Shown one piece after another: positions 26,982 through 36,247 of a stretch of DNA of 64,000 nucleotides. The notes below the pieces were generated by a model. The model searched no databases. It saw nothing but the letters and a program-made list of their open reading frames with translations, and was not told the DNA's origin. This DNA comes from Nostoc cf. commune SO-36 (GTDB lineage: Bacteria; Cyanobacteriota; Cyanobacteriia; Cyanobacteriales; Nostocaceae), in contig NZ_AP025732.1 of assembly GCF_023734775.1 (NCBI RefSeq), positions 4,834,501 to 4,898,500 on the forward strand, in the 5' to 3' direction. The first letter of the stretch is position 1. Each line of letters begins with the position of its first letter. A program made the translations under genes and the position numbers.

Positions 26982-28868
26982 TTATTTAACAATTCCTGAA
27001 TGACCGGGGATATCTGTCAAAGGTTCAAACCTACCGCCTATGTATTTGGCGAGAAACTCTTCTGCGATCGCAAAAAAGTGCAACCGATTTTCTGGTCTGG
27101 CAAAACCATGTCCTTCATCTGTATAAAGTGCATATTGTACTGGTAAACCAGCTTGCTGCATTGCGTTGACAATTTGATCGCTTTCTGATTGTTTCACTCG
27201 CGGATCATTTGCACCTTGACCGATGAGTAAAGGTTTTTGAATTCGGTCAGCAAAGAATAAAGGCGATCGCGATTTCAAAAATTCCTCTTCTGTCTCTAAG
27301 TTACCGACGCGATGATAAAGCATTGCCTTTAATGGTTCCCAATAAGGCGGTATAGTTTCTATCAAAGTAATTAGGTTACTCGGCCCCACAATATCCACAC
27401 CAGCCGCAAAGATTTCTGGTGTAAAAGTTAACCCCACTAAGGTGGCGTAACCGCCATAAGAACCGCCCATAATCGCAATCTTTTGCGGGTCGGAAATGCC
27501 TTTTTCCACTAGCCAGTTCACGCTGTCAATCAAGTCATCGTGCATTTTGCCAGCCCATTCCCGATTTCCGGCATTTAAAAATGCTTTACCGTAGCCAGTA
27601 GAACCGCGAAAGTTCACTTGCAGAACGGCATAACCCCGGTTAGCTAGCCATTGCGCTGTGGGAGAGAAACCCCAAGTATCCCGCGCCCAAGGGCCACCAT
27701 GAACCAGTAATACTGTTGGTAGATTCTGGGTAGGTATTCCTACAGGGGTTGTCAGGTAACTGTGAATAGTTAAACCATCCCGCGCTTCGTAAGAAATCGG
27801 TTGCATTGAAGCTAACTGCAACGTTTCGAGTTTGGATTGGTTGCTAAAGAGGAAAGTGCTAGTTTTGGACTCTCGGTTATAGGCATAGTAATAAACTGGG
27901 CCATCGTCAGTTCTATAAGCTACTAGCCAGGTTTTGTCTTCCAAGTCGCGGCTAATTATAGAGAATTCTCCAGGACGCACCTTAGCGATTTCCTCAAAAT
28001 CTGCGGCGATGCTTTGGTCAATTACCTGCCATTCCTGTTTATCTTTGTAGAAAGAAACTGCTTGGATAACTCGCGTTAATGGCTGAATGATTATCCCCAC
28101 GACATCATACTGCTCATCTTCAGCAATGACAGTTTCTTGACGGGTGTCTAGGTCAACAGCTAGCAGACGTTTGGCGTTAGCATCGTGATTCCCTTGAATG
28201 TAAAGGGTTTTACCATCATCTGAGAAGCTAACAGAATTCCCTTCTTCTTCTGACCCCCAGTGGCGGAGAGTTTCCCACTGTTTATCTGATTTCTGCAATA
28301 AGAGGTCGTAACCACCATCGGGTGTACTAGCTGTCGCTGCACGTATTTGGAAATCAGCGTCAGATGTCCAACTGATAATGTTACCGGGGTTATCGGTGTC
28401 GAACTCAACTGCACCATTTTTAAGGTTGATACGGTAAACGTCAAACTTTTGAGGATTGTTTAAGTTCAACGCTACCAGCACTTCATCTGGAAATTTAGGT
28501 TCCAGTTCCACAAGTCCGGTTTTCACACCCTGGAATGGCGTTAAGTCACGCACAATCTTGGAGTGAATATTAACCAAGTGGAGGTGAAAGTTCTCGTCAC
28601 CATCCGAGTCCTGCATATAAATCAACTGGTTGGCATTATAAGTCCAGAAGAAAATGCGGATACCGCGCTTTTTGTCGGCAGTCAGTATCTGGTCGTCTTC
28701 TTGTCCTACAGTTCGCAACCATACCTGCAATACATTTTTCTCATCGGGGGCAATATATGCCAAGTACTTGCCATCAGGGGAAAGTTGTGGGCTGGTTTTT
28801 TCGGGATTCCCAAACAGAATTTCGCGCGGAATCAACGGTGATAGGGAGGGCGCTTGAGCAGATGACAT
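26982..28868 (-). CDS. S9 family (prolyl oligopeptidase-type) peptidase
   Basis: 628 residues. The first two thirds are a beta-propeller of WD-like blades (for example SPDGKYLAYIAPDEKN), the last third an alpha/beta-hydrolase. The catalytic triad is Ser in IMGGSYGGYATL (about 470), Asp in GANDPRVKQ (about 550) and His in DEGHGFARPENR (about 588). The family cleaves short peptides, here probably in the cytoplasm because no signal peptide is seen. Fragments of its 3' end are scattered at 21564 and on both sides of the IS630 element. Confidence 0.95.
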   Translation of the reverse strand: MSSAQAPSLSPLIPREILFGNPEKTSPQLSPDGKYLAYIAPDEKNVLQVWLRTVGQEDDQILTADKKRGIRIFFWTYNANQLIYMQDSDGDENFHLHLVNIHSKIVRDLTPFQGVKTGLVELEPKFPDEVLVALNLNNPQKFDVYRINLKNGAVEFDTDNPGNIISWTSDADFQIRAATASTPDGGYDLLLQKSDKQWETLRHWGSEEEGNSVSFSDDGKTLYIQGNHDANAKRLLAVDLDTRQETVIAEDEQYDVVGIIIQPLTRVIQAVSFYKDKQEWQVIDQSIAADFEEIAKVRPGEFSIISRDLEDKTWLVAYRTDDGPVYYYAYNRESKTSTFLFSNQSKLETLQLASMQPISYEARDGLTIHSYLTTPVGIPTQNLPTVLLVHGGPWARDTWGFSPTAQWLANRGYAVLQVNFRGSTGYGKAFLNAGNREWAGKMHDDLIDSVNWLVEKGISDPQKIAIMGGSYGGYATLVGLTFTPEIFAAGVDIVGPSNLITLIETIPPYWEPLKAMLYHRVGNLETEEEFLKSRSPLFFADRIQKPLLIGQGANDPRVKQSESDQIVNAMQQAGLPVQYALYTDEGHGFARPENRLHFFAIAEEFLAKYIGGRFEPLTDIPGHSGIVK

Positions 28869-28990
28869 ATTTTCATCCTCTACTTGACTACCCTATTGTC
28901 ACTTAGTGGTGAAAATGACAATTCATCCTATTGGATGAACCTCATTGGAAAATAAGGGATCAGGTATTGATCTCCTGAACGAGTTTTTTA

Positions 28991-29200
28991 TACTCGTGAA
29001 CGAGGCTTTTAGCTCCATTCATCCACCTTTTATACTCGTGAATGAGGCTTTTAGCTCCATTCATCCACCTTTTATACTCGTGAATGAGGCTTTTAGCTCC
29101 ATTCATCCACCTTTTATACTCGTGAATGAGGCTTTTAGCTCCGTTCATCCACCTTTTATACTCAGCGACGAGTCTTTTATCAGAAAAAGCTAGGTTCAAA
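28991..29200. repeat. 42-bp tandem repeat (minisatellite), four units plus a partial
   Basis: TACTCGTGAATGAGGCTTTT then AGCTCCATTCATCCACCTTTTA recurs at 28991, 29033, 29075 and 29117, with a degenerate unit from 29159. Units differ by one to three bases. Because 42 is divisible by three, frames stay open on both strands with 14-residue repeats; these readings are probably artefacts. The unit contains an inverted pair (CTCGTGAA/GAGG region), so it may form hairpins. Confidence 0.92.
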
Positions 29201-29280
29201 ACCTCGCCCCTTGTGGGCGAAAAAATCCTTGTTTCTCAAGGTAGGTAAAAACCCCACCCCTTGTGGGTGGCTGAATTAAT

Positions 29281-29311
29281 TGCGAATTGCGAATTGCGAA
29301 TTGCGAATTGG
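29281..29311. repeat. GCGAATT heptad repeat
   Basis: Four tandem copies of the seven-base word GCGAATT, next to two GC-rich hairpin-like segments (CCCCTTGTGGG, twice at 29210 and 29260). Lies just past the recQ stop. Confidence 0.85.
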
Positions 29312-29319
29312 TTTTATAC

Positions 29320-30765
29320 TCATTGACGGCAATTGTCGCAATGTCCGCAGCGCAGGTTAGCAGCTTCTTTGTCAAAACCAAAGGCATTTAGCAAAAACTG
29401 CCAGCGACACTGCTTAGTTGTTAGATATTGATGCATCTGTTTAGCAGCATTTAATTGAGTCGCTGGCTGATTTCCCGCTTTTTGAGCAATGCTGTAATGA
29501 AAAGGATCAAGCCAGTTTAGCTGACCACTGCTATGGAGTAAAGCTAGCGCCGTAGCACCTTCAGGAAATTGTCGAGTTACTGTATTCACTTCTCCCTGTT
29601 TTGGTAATTTTTTCACAAGTTGCTGCGCTATTTGCTGTTGCGATCGCATTTGTTCTTGAAAAAATTCCTGTCTTTGCTTATCCCCCGAATCTAACCACCC
29701 CGTAGGTTCACTTACCAATGTCAACGCTTCTGCTGGTTTCCCATCCCTTCCAGCGCGGCCAATTTCTTGCACATATTCAGATAACAAATGTGGTGCGTGA
29801 AAATGTGCCACCCAGCGAACATTACTTTTATTTATCCCCATACCAAACGCACACGTACAGACAACAAAGAGGATTTTGCCACTTAACCAACTTGCTTCTA
29901 CTTCACGGCGTTCAGTTGCACCCAATCCCGCATGATAACTAGCTGTGGCATAACCCATCTCTGCTAACCATTGGGCTAAATCTTCGCTATCTCTCCGAGT
30001 GCGAACATAAACTAATCCCGATTGTTGGGGTCTATTTTGAATAAACTTTAATAATTGTTGTTTTCTACCTCGTGGTGTCCAAGCAATGCGAACGCTGGGA
30101 TGCAAATTCGGACGGTAGGGATTCAACCGGAAAATCTCTGGTTGCTGTAATTGTAAAACTGTTTGAATAATCTTTTGGGCTGAGGGGTCAGCAGTCGCGG
30201 TAAAAGCGGCGATACTAATTTTTGTTCCTGGTGGTTTTGATTTTAGCAATGCCGGACGCACTGCCCCTAATCTGCGATAAGCTGGGCGAAAAGTATCACC
30301 CCACTGCACTAAACAATGAGCTTCATCCAAAATTAAGCCATTAATTTGCAATTCTGGCTGACATAATTTTTCCCACACTGGCGGACTGAGTAAAGTTTCT
30401 GGTGACAAATACAGTAATCTTAGCTGTTGACGTTCCAAAGCTTGTAGCGTTGTACGGCGTTGGAATGAAGATAATTCACTATGCAAAAGTGCTGCTTTTT
30501 GATGGCTTTGTAGTAGTTCCTGAACTTGGTTTTCCATCAAAGCAACTAAGGGCGAAACTACTAAGGTTAATCCTGTTTGTAGCAGTGCAGGAAGTTGAAA
30601 ACAAATCGACTTGCCGCCACCTGTGGGCATAATAATCAGCGCATCTTTTTGTGCCAATAAACTGCTGACAATTTCTCCTTGTGGTGGACGAAAATCTTCA
30701 TAACCCCAGATTTTTTTAAAAGCAGCAAGAACTTCTTGCCAAGATTTTGTTGTAGGCTGATTCAT
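29320..30765 (-). CDS. recQ: RecQ-family ATP-dependent DNA helicase
   Basis: 481 residues from ATG 30765 (MNQPTTKSWQEVL); an ATG seven codons upstream is less likely. Helicase motifs in order are FRPPQGEIVSSLL, Walker A MPTGGGKS, ILDEAHCLVQWG, AFTATAD, YHAGLGATERREVE and QEIGRAGRDGKP. The zinc site is reduced to C-x2-C-x2-C at the end (RCGHCDNCRQ) with an upstream Cys. There is no HRDC domain, so this is a short RecQ. It unwinds forks and recombination intermediates. Confidence 0.93.
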   Translation of the reverse strand: MNQPTTKSWQEVLAAFKKIWGYEDFRPPQGEIVSSLLAQKDALIIMPTGGGKSICFQLPALLQTGLTLVVSPLVALMENQVQELLQSHQKAALLHSELSSFQRRTTLQALERQQLRLLYLSPETLLSPPVWEKLCQPELQINGLILDEAHCLVQWGDTFRPAYRRLGAVRPALLKSKPPGTKISIAAFTATADPSAQKIIQTVLQLQQPEIFRLNPYRPNLHPSVRIAWTPRGRKQQLLKFIQNRPQQSGLVYVRTRRDSEDLAQWLAEMGYATASYHAGLGATERREVEASWLSGKILFVVCTCAFGMGINKSNVRWVAHFHAPHLLSEYVQEIGRAGRDGKPAEALTLVSEPTGWLDSGDKQRQEFFQEQMRSQQQIAQQLVKKLPKQGEVNTVTRQFPEGATALALLHSSGQLNWLDPFHYSIAQKAGNQPATQLNAAKQMHQYLTTKQCRWQFLLNAFGFDKEAANLRCGHCDNCRQ

Positions 30766-30918
30766 AATCAATAGTAGATGCACCAATATACTTGAACACT
30801 GAATATAGCCTCTACTATCCAGCTACTGGTTCAGTAATTTCATCATCTTAGTTTGCAAAGCACTGACTGTAATAATGAATTATTAGGCATCAACATATTA
30901 AATAAAAAATTCAGCCAA

Positions 30919-31356
30919 ATGAACGAAGAATTAAAACACAAGTTTTACATCAGCACCGATAAATCTAAATTAGATACTCAAATTATTCATGATTTTTTAC
31001 AAACTTCCTATTGGGCTGAAAACATCCCGTTAGCTACTGTTGAAAAGTCAATACAAAACTCTTTATGTTTTGGAATTTATGAAGATAATCAACAAGTTGG
31101 CTTTGCGAGAGTCATTACTGATTATGCAACTTCTGCGTTATTAAAAGATGTTTTTATTCTTGAACCTTATCGAGGACAGGGTTTAGGAAAATGGTTTGTA
31201 GAATATATTTTGGAATATCCAGAACTGCAAGACGTGCAAAGATGGTTGTTAGGGACAAAAGATGCTCATGGACTTTATCGCCGTTATGGTTTTAAAAATT
31301 TGACAGAGCCGGAAAAAATCATGATGCGTTTAAATTCTAATGTTGATCAATCATGA
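30919..31356 (+). CDS. GNAT family N-acetyltransferase
   Basis: 145 residues from ATG 30919 (MNEELKHKFYIS). An ATG at 30853 would add 22 poorly conserved residues. The acetyl-CoA site is seen as VFILEPYRGQGLGKWFVEYI (R/Q-x-x-G-x-G/A), followed by LGTKDAHGLYRRYGF. The acceptor substrate is unknown. A single gene between recQ (divergent) and a MITE-like repeat. Confidence 0.85.
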   Translation: MNEELKHKFYISTDKSKLDTQIIHDFLQTSYWAENIPLATVEKSIQNSLCFGIYEDNQQVGFARVITDYATSALLKDVFILEPYRGQGLGKWFVEYILEYPELQDVQRWLLGTKDAHGLYRRYGFKNLTEPEKIMMRLNSNVDQS

Positions 31357-31383
31357 GTCAGAGGATATTTTAAAAGTATCAAA

Positions 31384-31523
31384 CGATTAGAAGTCGCTAC
31401 TACACAAATATATGCGCTTTGCTGCTTACCGCAGGGTAGTCCATGCAGCTGGACTAACACAAAATCAAAGTTTGGCTAACCTGCGGAGGCAGGTTTTGTT
31501 TGTATAGCCGCGACTTCTAGTCG
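31384..31523. repeat. 140-bp MITE-like element with 14-bp inverted ends
   Basis: Left end CGATTAGAAGTCGC and right end, read in reverse, CGACTAGAAGTCGC, differ at one base. The interior has no open frame but contains a hairpin AACCTGC/GCAGGTT. The end word GCGACTTCTAGTCG is a frequent intergenic word in Nostoc-type genomes. No transposase, so non-autonomous if mobile. Confidence 0.65.
31478..31500 (+). terminator. terminator hairpin inside the MITE-like element
   Basis: AACCTGC-GGAG-GCAGGTT stem followed by TTGTTTGT. Suitably placed to end transcription of the GNAT gene, about 120 bp after its stop. Confidence 0.55.
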
Positions 31524-31529
31524 CCAAAT

Positions 31530-32202
31530 CTACTGATTTGGGGAATGAAAAGGACAACCACCTGCTGTTAATTTCTGAAGAAAGACATTATTATCAAAAT
31601 AATGCTCTAAAGACTCAATCTTCAAATCATCAGTCACACGAGCAATACTAATTCCTACTATTTCTATGGTTTCCCCTGTGGGCGTATAGTCTTTGTAGGA
31701 ACCATTAAATGTTCCCCAATGTCGCCACTTAAAGGTTACATTAGGCGGCCCCGAAAGGATTTCTGTTAATTCCCAAAGGAAGCCATTAGGAAAAGCATTG
31801 TGAAAAACTTGAAATGACGATTCAAAGGTTTCTGTTTCAGAGCTATACTGCTCACTTTCACCCAAAAATAGGTTATAAGTCCCTTCAGTTGCGACATCCT
31901 GAGCAGTGAATTGTTGCCCTCCATTGGTACTCATTTTAAACTTATCAGTAACAATCGAAAGCCACTGTTCAGGGATTAGATTTATTAGAAGCTTCCATCT
32001 CAAAATTTCGGACTAAGTTTTGAGCGATCGCTTCTAAAGAACCTTCCGGATGTTGAAATTTACTTTCTTGATGAAGAAATTCATTGGTGTAAGAATAATC
32101 CGGGCGTTTTCCTTCTCGCCACTGTACTTCTTCATCATGAGCAATGACTATATCTCTATCTTGTACCCAGAGTGGCAATTCTGTAGTTTTTTCGCTACTC
32201 AT
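31530..32202 (-). pseudogene. SnoaL-like (NTF2-fold) gene split by a frameshift
   Basis: Two overlapping frames make one protein of about 220 residues. The first (from ATG 32202: LPLWVQDRDIVIAHDEEVQW through MEASNKSNP) stops at 31969. The second resumes with PEQWLSIVTDKFKMSTNGGQ and runs to 31530. Removing one base near 31978 joins SNP to EQWLSIV. Signature patches (GPPNVTFKWRHWG, YTPTGETIEIVGIS, SLEHYFDNN) fit SnoaL/ester-cyclase-like small-molecule enzymes. Either a real single-base insertion or a sequencing error. Confidence 0.75.
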
Positions 32203-32383
32203 ACAAGCTGACTGATTATAAACGTCGTTTCTTAGAATAAAGTTTTATGGATATAAGTAAATATAAAAATCTAAAAAAGCAAACAATATTAATAATCAAA
32301 TCAATATTGCATAAAGCTCCTTGAGCTAGAAACTTATCCTATTGAATTTAGAAGCTTTTTAGTCTGCAAAAAAATTGCTGTAC

Positions 32384-32863
32384 TTAAATCAAATCTAATT
32401 GCATTATATTCCCTTCAGCAAAACCGAGGCTAGAGTAAACGGGTTTACCCAATGGCGAGGCATTAAGAACCACTCGTGTACAACCGATCGCTTTTAAATA
32501 TTCAATTGCTTTATTAGTTAGGTCTTTGGCTATGCCTTGTCTGCGGTAAGATTGTTCAACGTAAACACCCCAAATATATCCAAATTTGCGGTATTCATCT
32601 TTAAAAACATTTGGGTATAAACCTGCAAATAGTTGACAACTTGCAGAACCCACAACTGTATTATCAACCTCTGCAACAAAAGCTTGATAAAATAAATCCC
32701 GACGCGCTTTTTCTATGAATTGAAGGGTAATGTTTTCCCACTCTAGGTGGATATTACTCTCATCAACACCAATATCTAACCACATTTGGTAAGAGTGTTT
32801 TGCAATCAGTGAGTTTTCTTTGATTGTGGCTTCTCTAATAGTGATTTGTTCTTCTGTTAGCAT
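32384..32863 (-). CDS. GNAT family N-acetyltransferase
   Basis: 159 residues. The acetyl-CoA motif is IWGVYVEQSYRRQGIAKDLT, preceded by VGSASCQLF and followed by GCTRVVLNASPLGKPVYSSL, an ordinary GNAT layout. Substrate unknown. Single gene ahead of leuA, on the same strand but with about 210 bp and a terminator between. Confidence 0.88.
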   Translation of the reverse strand: MLTEEQITIREATIKENSLIAKHSYQMWLDIGVDESNIHLEWENITLQFIEKARRDLFYQAFVAEVDNTVVGSASCQLFAGLYPNVFKDEYRKFGYIWGVYVEQSYRRQGIAKDLTNKAIEYLKAIGCTRVVLNASPLGKPVYSSLGFAEGNIMQLDLI

Positions 32864-32980
32864 AAATTTTCAACAAATTTTTGGAATCCACACCTGTACC
32901 GTTTCTCGCTTATGTAAGGACACGACATATTCCCTACACCTTGCGATATAGTTTTGTACTGCATCTTAATGGGAACCGCT

Positions 32981-33013
32981 AAAACTCCCTCCCAAATTGG
33001 GAAGGAGTTTTTT
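32981..33013 (-). terminator. terminator of leuA (bidirectional shape)
   Basis: AAAACTCCCTCCC/GGGAAGGAGTTTT stem with a short AT loop, flanked by A and T runs on either side. About 60 bp past the leuA stop. Confidence 0.88.
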
Positions 33014-33072
33014 AGCATCAGTTAAAAACAAGATGCGGTGCTTGTATTATGGACAGTTTGACAGATACGATC

Positions 33073-34677
33073 TTAGACTTTCTGTGCAGATACTTCCTCT
33101 GGCTTTTTTTGAGTTTGCAAAGATGCATACAACCTATTTAACGCATTTACATAAGCTTGCGCTGAGGCGACGATGATATCTGTGTTCGCTGCATGACCAG
33201 AAAAGACTTTAGATTCATAACGTAAACGAATCGTCACTTCTCCAAGGGCATCAATACCACCTGTTACCGACTGTACAGAAAACTCAATCAATTGGTTAGG
33301 CACATTCACCACACGGTTGATGGCTTTATAAACTGCATCCACCGGCCCAGTACCGATCGCAGCATCGGTTAATTCTTCGCCTTCTGGGGTACGCAAGGTA
33401 ACTGTAGCAGTAGGACGGGCGTTGCTACCACAGGAAACTTGCACTAACTCTACCCGGAATAAATCGGGTGCTTGTTGGATTTCATCGTTAACAATCGCTT
33501 CCAAATCCCAATCAGAAATTTCTTTCTTTTTATCTGCTACTTCTTTGAATCTGACGAATGCTTTATTTAATTCAGTATCCGACAGTTCAAAGCCCAATTC
33601 TTTTAACCGAGTCCGGAAAGCATTTCTGCCTGAATGTTTGCCCAAAACTATTTGATTGTCTGTTAAACCAATCAATTGGGCATCCATAATTTCATAAGTC
33701 AGTTTGTTTTTTAACACACCATCTTGGTGAATTCCTGACTCATGGGCAAAGGCATTAGCCCCGACGATCGCTTTATTTGGTTGTACCAACATTCCCGTCA
33801 AATTGGAAACTAAGCGTGAGGTTTTATAAATTTGTCGGGTGTCGATATTTGTCAGGGATTCTTGAGATTCTTCTGGTCTACCGAGATAAGGATTAAAATA
33901 TTGCCGCCGCACATGCAATGCCATCACCAATTCTTCTAATGATGCATTTCCGGCGCGTTCGCCAATGCCATTGATGGTACACTCTAGTTGCCGTGCGCCA
34001 TTTTTCACGGCTTCTAAGAAGTTAGCAACTGCCAAACCTAAATCATTATGACCGTGAACGGAAATAATCGCTTGGTTGATGTTGGGGACATTTTCAATAA
34101 TGCCCTTAATCATGGCTCCAAATTCGCTAGGGGTTGTGTAACCCACAGTATCGGGAATATTAACTGTTGTTGCACCAGCTGCGATCGCAGCCTCTAATAC
34201 TTGGTACAAAAATTCTGGATCGGTACGAGCCGCATCCATCGGTGAAAATTCTACATCACTCATGAAGGACTTGGCATAAGCTACCATTTCTTGGGCGATC
34301 GCTAGTACTTCTGCCCGTGACTTCCGCAACTGATACTCTAAATGAATATCAGAAGTGGAAATAAATGTGTGAATCCTGGCGTTAACTGCTGGTTTTAAGG
34401 CTTCAGCAGCCGCTTCAATATCTGCTTTAATGGCTCTTGCCAAACTACAAATTACTGGCCCGTTTTCTGTGCCGACAATTTGAGCAATTTTCTTGACTGC
34501 TTCAAAATCTCCGGGACTTGCAAAGGCAAAGCCTGCCTCAATTACATCTACACCCAGACGCGCTAATTGCTTGGCAATAACTAGCTTTTCGTCTATATTC
34601 AAAGTCGCTCCGGGACATTGCTCTCCATCTCGCAATGTTGTATCAAAAATGATGATTCGATCTGTTTTGTTTGTCAT
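33073..34677 (-). CDS. leuA: 2-isopropylmalate synthase
   Basis: 534 residues. It condenses acetyl-CoA with 2-oxoisovalerate, the first step of leucine synthesis. The catalytic TIM barrel starts with [19 protein letters not shown] and holds the metal ligands of [19 protein letters not shown]. The C-terminal part (about 400-520) is the leucine-binding regulatory domain ([16 protein letters not shown]). Full length. A single-gene unit with its own terminator. Confidence 0.97.
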   Translation of the reverse strand: MTNKTDRIIIFDTTLRDGEQCPGATLNIDEKLVIAKQLARLGVDVIEAGFAFASPGDFEAVKKIAQIVGTENGPVICSLARAIKADIEAAAEALKPAVNARIHTFISTSDIHLEYQLRKSRAEVLAIAQEMVAYAKSFMSDVEFSPMDAARTDPEFLYQVLEAAIAAGATTVNIPDTVGYTTPSEFGAMIKGIIENVPNINQAIISVHGHNDLGLAVANFLEAVKNGARQLECTINGIGERAGNASLEELVMALHVRRQYFNPYLGRPEESQESLTNIDTRQIYKTSRLVSNLTGMLVQPNKAIVGANAFAHESGIHQDGVLKNKLTYEIMDAQLIGLTDNQIVLGKHSGRNAFRTRLKELGFELSDTELNKAFVRFKEVADKKKEISDWDLEAIVNDEIQQAPDLFRVELVQVSCGSNARPTATVTLRTPEGEELTDAAIGTGPVDAVYKAINRVVNVPNQLIEFSVQSVTGGIDALGEVTIRLRYESKVFSGHAANTDIIVASAQAYVNALNRLYASLQTQKKPEEVSAQKV

Positions 34678-34773
34678 CTGCTGTTTGTTGTTTAGTGTTT
34701 GCTTAGGGTGTAATATATCTTCAACCTTAGTTTTTCTTTTACTCTTAACTTTTGTAAATAATTGCTAAGACTA

Positions 34774-35283
34774 CTAACCTTCGGTTTTTTCTATTTGATC
34801 TCTGATATCATTTAAATCTATATATCTATCAGTAGCATTGCGTAGTTCTCTAGCAATCATTCCTTCAGTTGAGACTACTGTAATATGTGTATTTTTTGAG
34901 CGTAATAGTTCGATTGCTCGTTCAAAATCTCCGTCGCCACTGAATAATACTACTCGGTCATACTGGTCTACTGTATTAAACATATCTACAACAATTTCAA
35001 TATCTAAATTCGCTTTTTGCGAGTAACGACCGGAGGTATCATCATAGTATTCTTTAAGAATTTTAGTTCTAACTGTATATCCTAGACTAATTAGAGCATC
35101 TCTAAAACCTCGCTGATCTTGTGGGTCTTTTAAGCCAGTGTACCAGAATGCATTAATTAATGTTGTTTCTGATTGCTCATGTTTGAAATATTCTAAGACT
35201 CGCCGTGGGTCAAAAAACCAGCCATTTTTTTGTTGAGCATAGAACATATTGTTTCCGTCTACAAAAATAGACAGACGATTCAC
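34774..35283 (-). CDS. LabA-like NYN-domain protein
   Basis: 169 residues from GTG 35283 (VNRLSIFVDGNNMFYAQQKN). An ATG at 35340 is open, but its extra 19 residues look non-coding. The NYN (PIN-like) nuclease core is seen in IFVDGNNMFY, ANLDIEIVVDMFNTV and VVLFSGDGDFERAIELLRS, with the acidic residues in place. LabA in Synechococcus takes part in clock-output feedback; many paralogues exist. Function here not known. Confidence 0.88.
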   Translation of the reverse strand: MNRLSIFVDGNNMFYAQQKNGWFFDPRRVLEYFKHEQSETTLINAFWYTGLKDPQDQRGFRDALISLGYTVRTKILKEYYDDTSGRYSQKANLDIEIVVDMFNTVDQYDRVVLFSGDGDFERAIELLRSKNTHITVVSTEGMIARELRNATDRYIDLNDIRDQIEKTEG

Positions 35284-35340
35284 TTGGAGAACCCATACAA
35301 ATTTACACCTAATATATATATATGAATTTAGATGGAACAA

Positions 35341-36247
35341 TAAATTATAGCAATTTTCAAATGCCTTGTTTGCTAATCTTTATAAGATAGCTCTTCATCT
35401 ATAGCTTTTATCCTACCTCTTTCAAGGCATGAAAACGTCTACAACATTGGAGTTGAGATCCTGGGTGCTAACCTTATTCACCTCCAGTACTACAAGAGCT
35501 ACCCGGCGATCAAAATCTACCAATAAAATTGACTCAGTAACAGCATTCATCGCTGCTTAACATTAAAGTTTACTCCTAAAGAGGTATAGAATAGGCTGAC
35601 GGTAGGACATAAGTTAATGCTTATCTTTAAGTTTTGCATTCAGCAGTGCTGAATGCCGAGTCCTGTTAGCGATAGTAGGGCGTTTAATCGGTGCTGAGTC
35701 TTCGCTCATAACTAAAATAATCGGGATTGAATAAAGAACTTGTTTCTTTTTTCTTCGACTCAACTAGCTTGCTCTTGTACCAATGACTAAAGTTGTTCAA
35801 CAATGATGTGCAATGTGTTAACTTAGCAGACTCATTGCTCGTAACTGTTTCGCTCACTATCAGGATAAGGTTTTTGGGTAGTACCAATATTGCGCCAGAG
35901 ACAAAAGACTGACTTGGGACAGCTTTCGGTAAAACACCCAGTTAAAAACATACTTGTTGGTGGGGTGAGAGTAAAATTTTGTCACAACTAAATACACAAT
36001 CAGAGTATATCCGGCTCTGATCTGTGAGACAATTACCAGTTGAAACTCATTCGACACAAAAATAAGTTAAGTAGTGCTTGAATACGAATCTCTTGGGGGC
36101 TAGCTCTGCCAATAAAAGTTTGTTGATGAATAAAAGATACTTTACAAATGTATAAGATTGTCATTTAATTGTTATTTCAATATGCTTACACTAAAACGTG
36201 GTCTGAATAAATAAAAGTGTTGGACTTAAATCAATCAGTAACACGAC
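35341..36247. other. 907-bp gene-free region with a perfect palindrome
   Basis: Small open frames on the minus strand (35684-35887, 35860-36057) lack coding character. A perfect 21-bp palindrome, GCATTCAGCA-G-TGCTGAATGC, stands at 35636-35656; nearby GTGCTGAGT words (35692) are related to the heptad family. The last 200 bp are the likely promoter of the CHASE2 kinase gene. No RNA gene was recognised. Confidence 0.5.

Noticed and set aside
28945..29199. Open frames on both strands with 14-residue repeats
   Set aside because: They come from a 42-bp tandem repeat whose length is a multiple of three; there is no ribosome-binding site and no sequence beyond the repeat.
28991..29200. CRISPR array
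   Set aside because: The 42-bp units are directly joined with no unique spacers, and no cas genes are near.
35684..36057. Two short minus-strand frames in the spacer before the CHASE2 kinase
   Set aside because: No ribosome-binding site, no family resemblance, overlapping ends without coding pattern.
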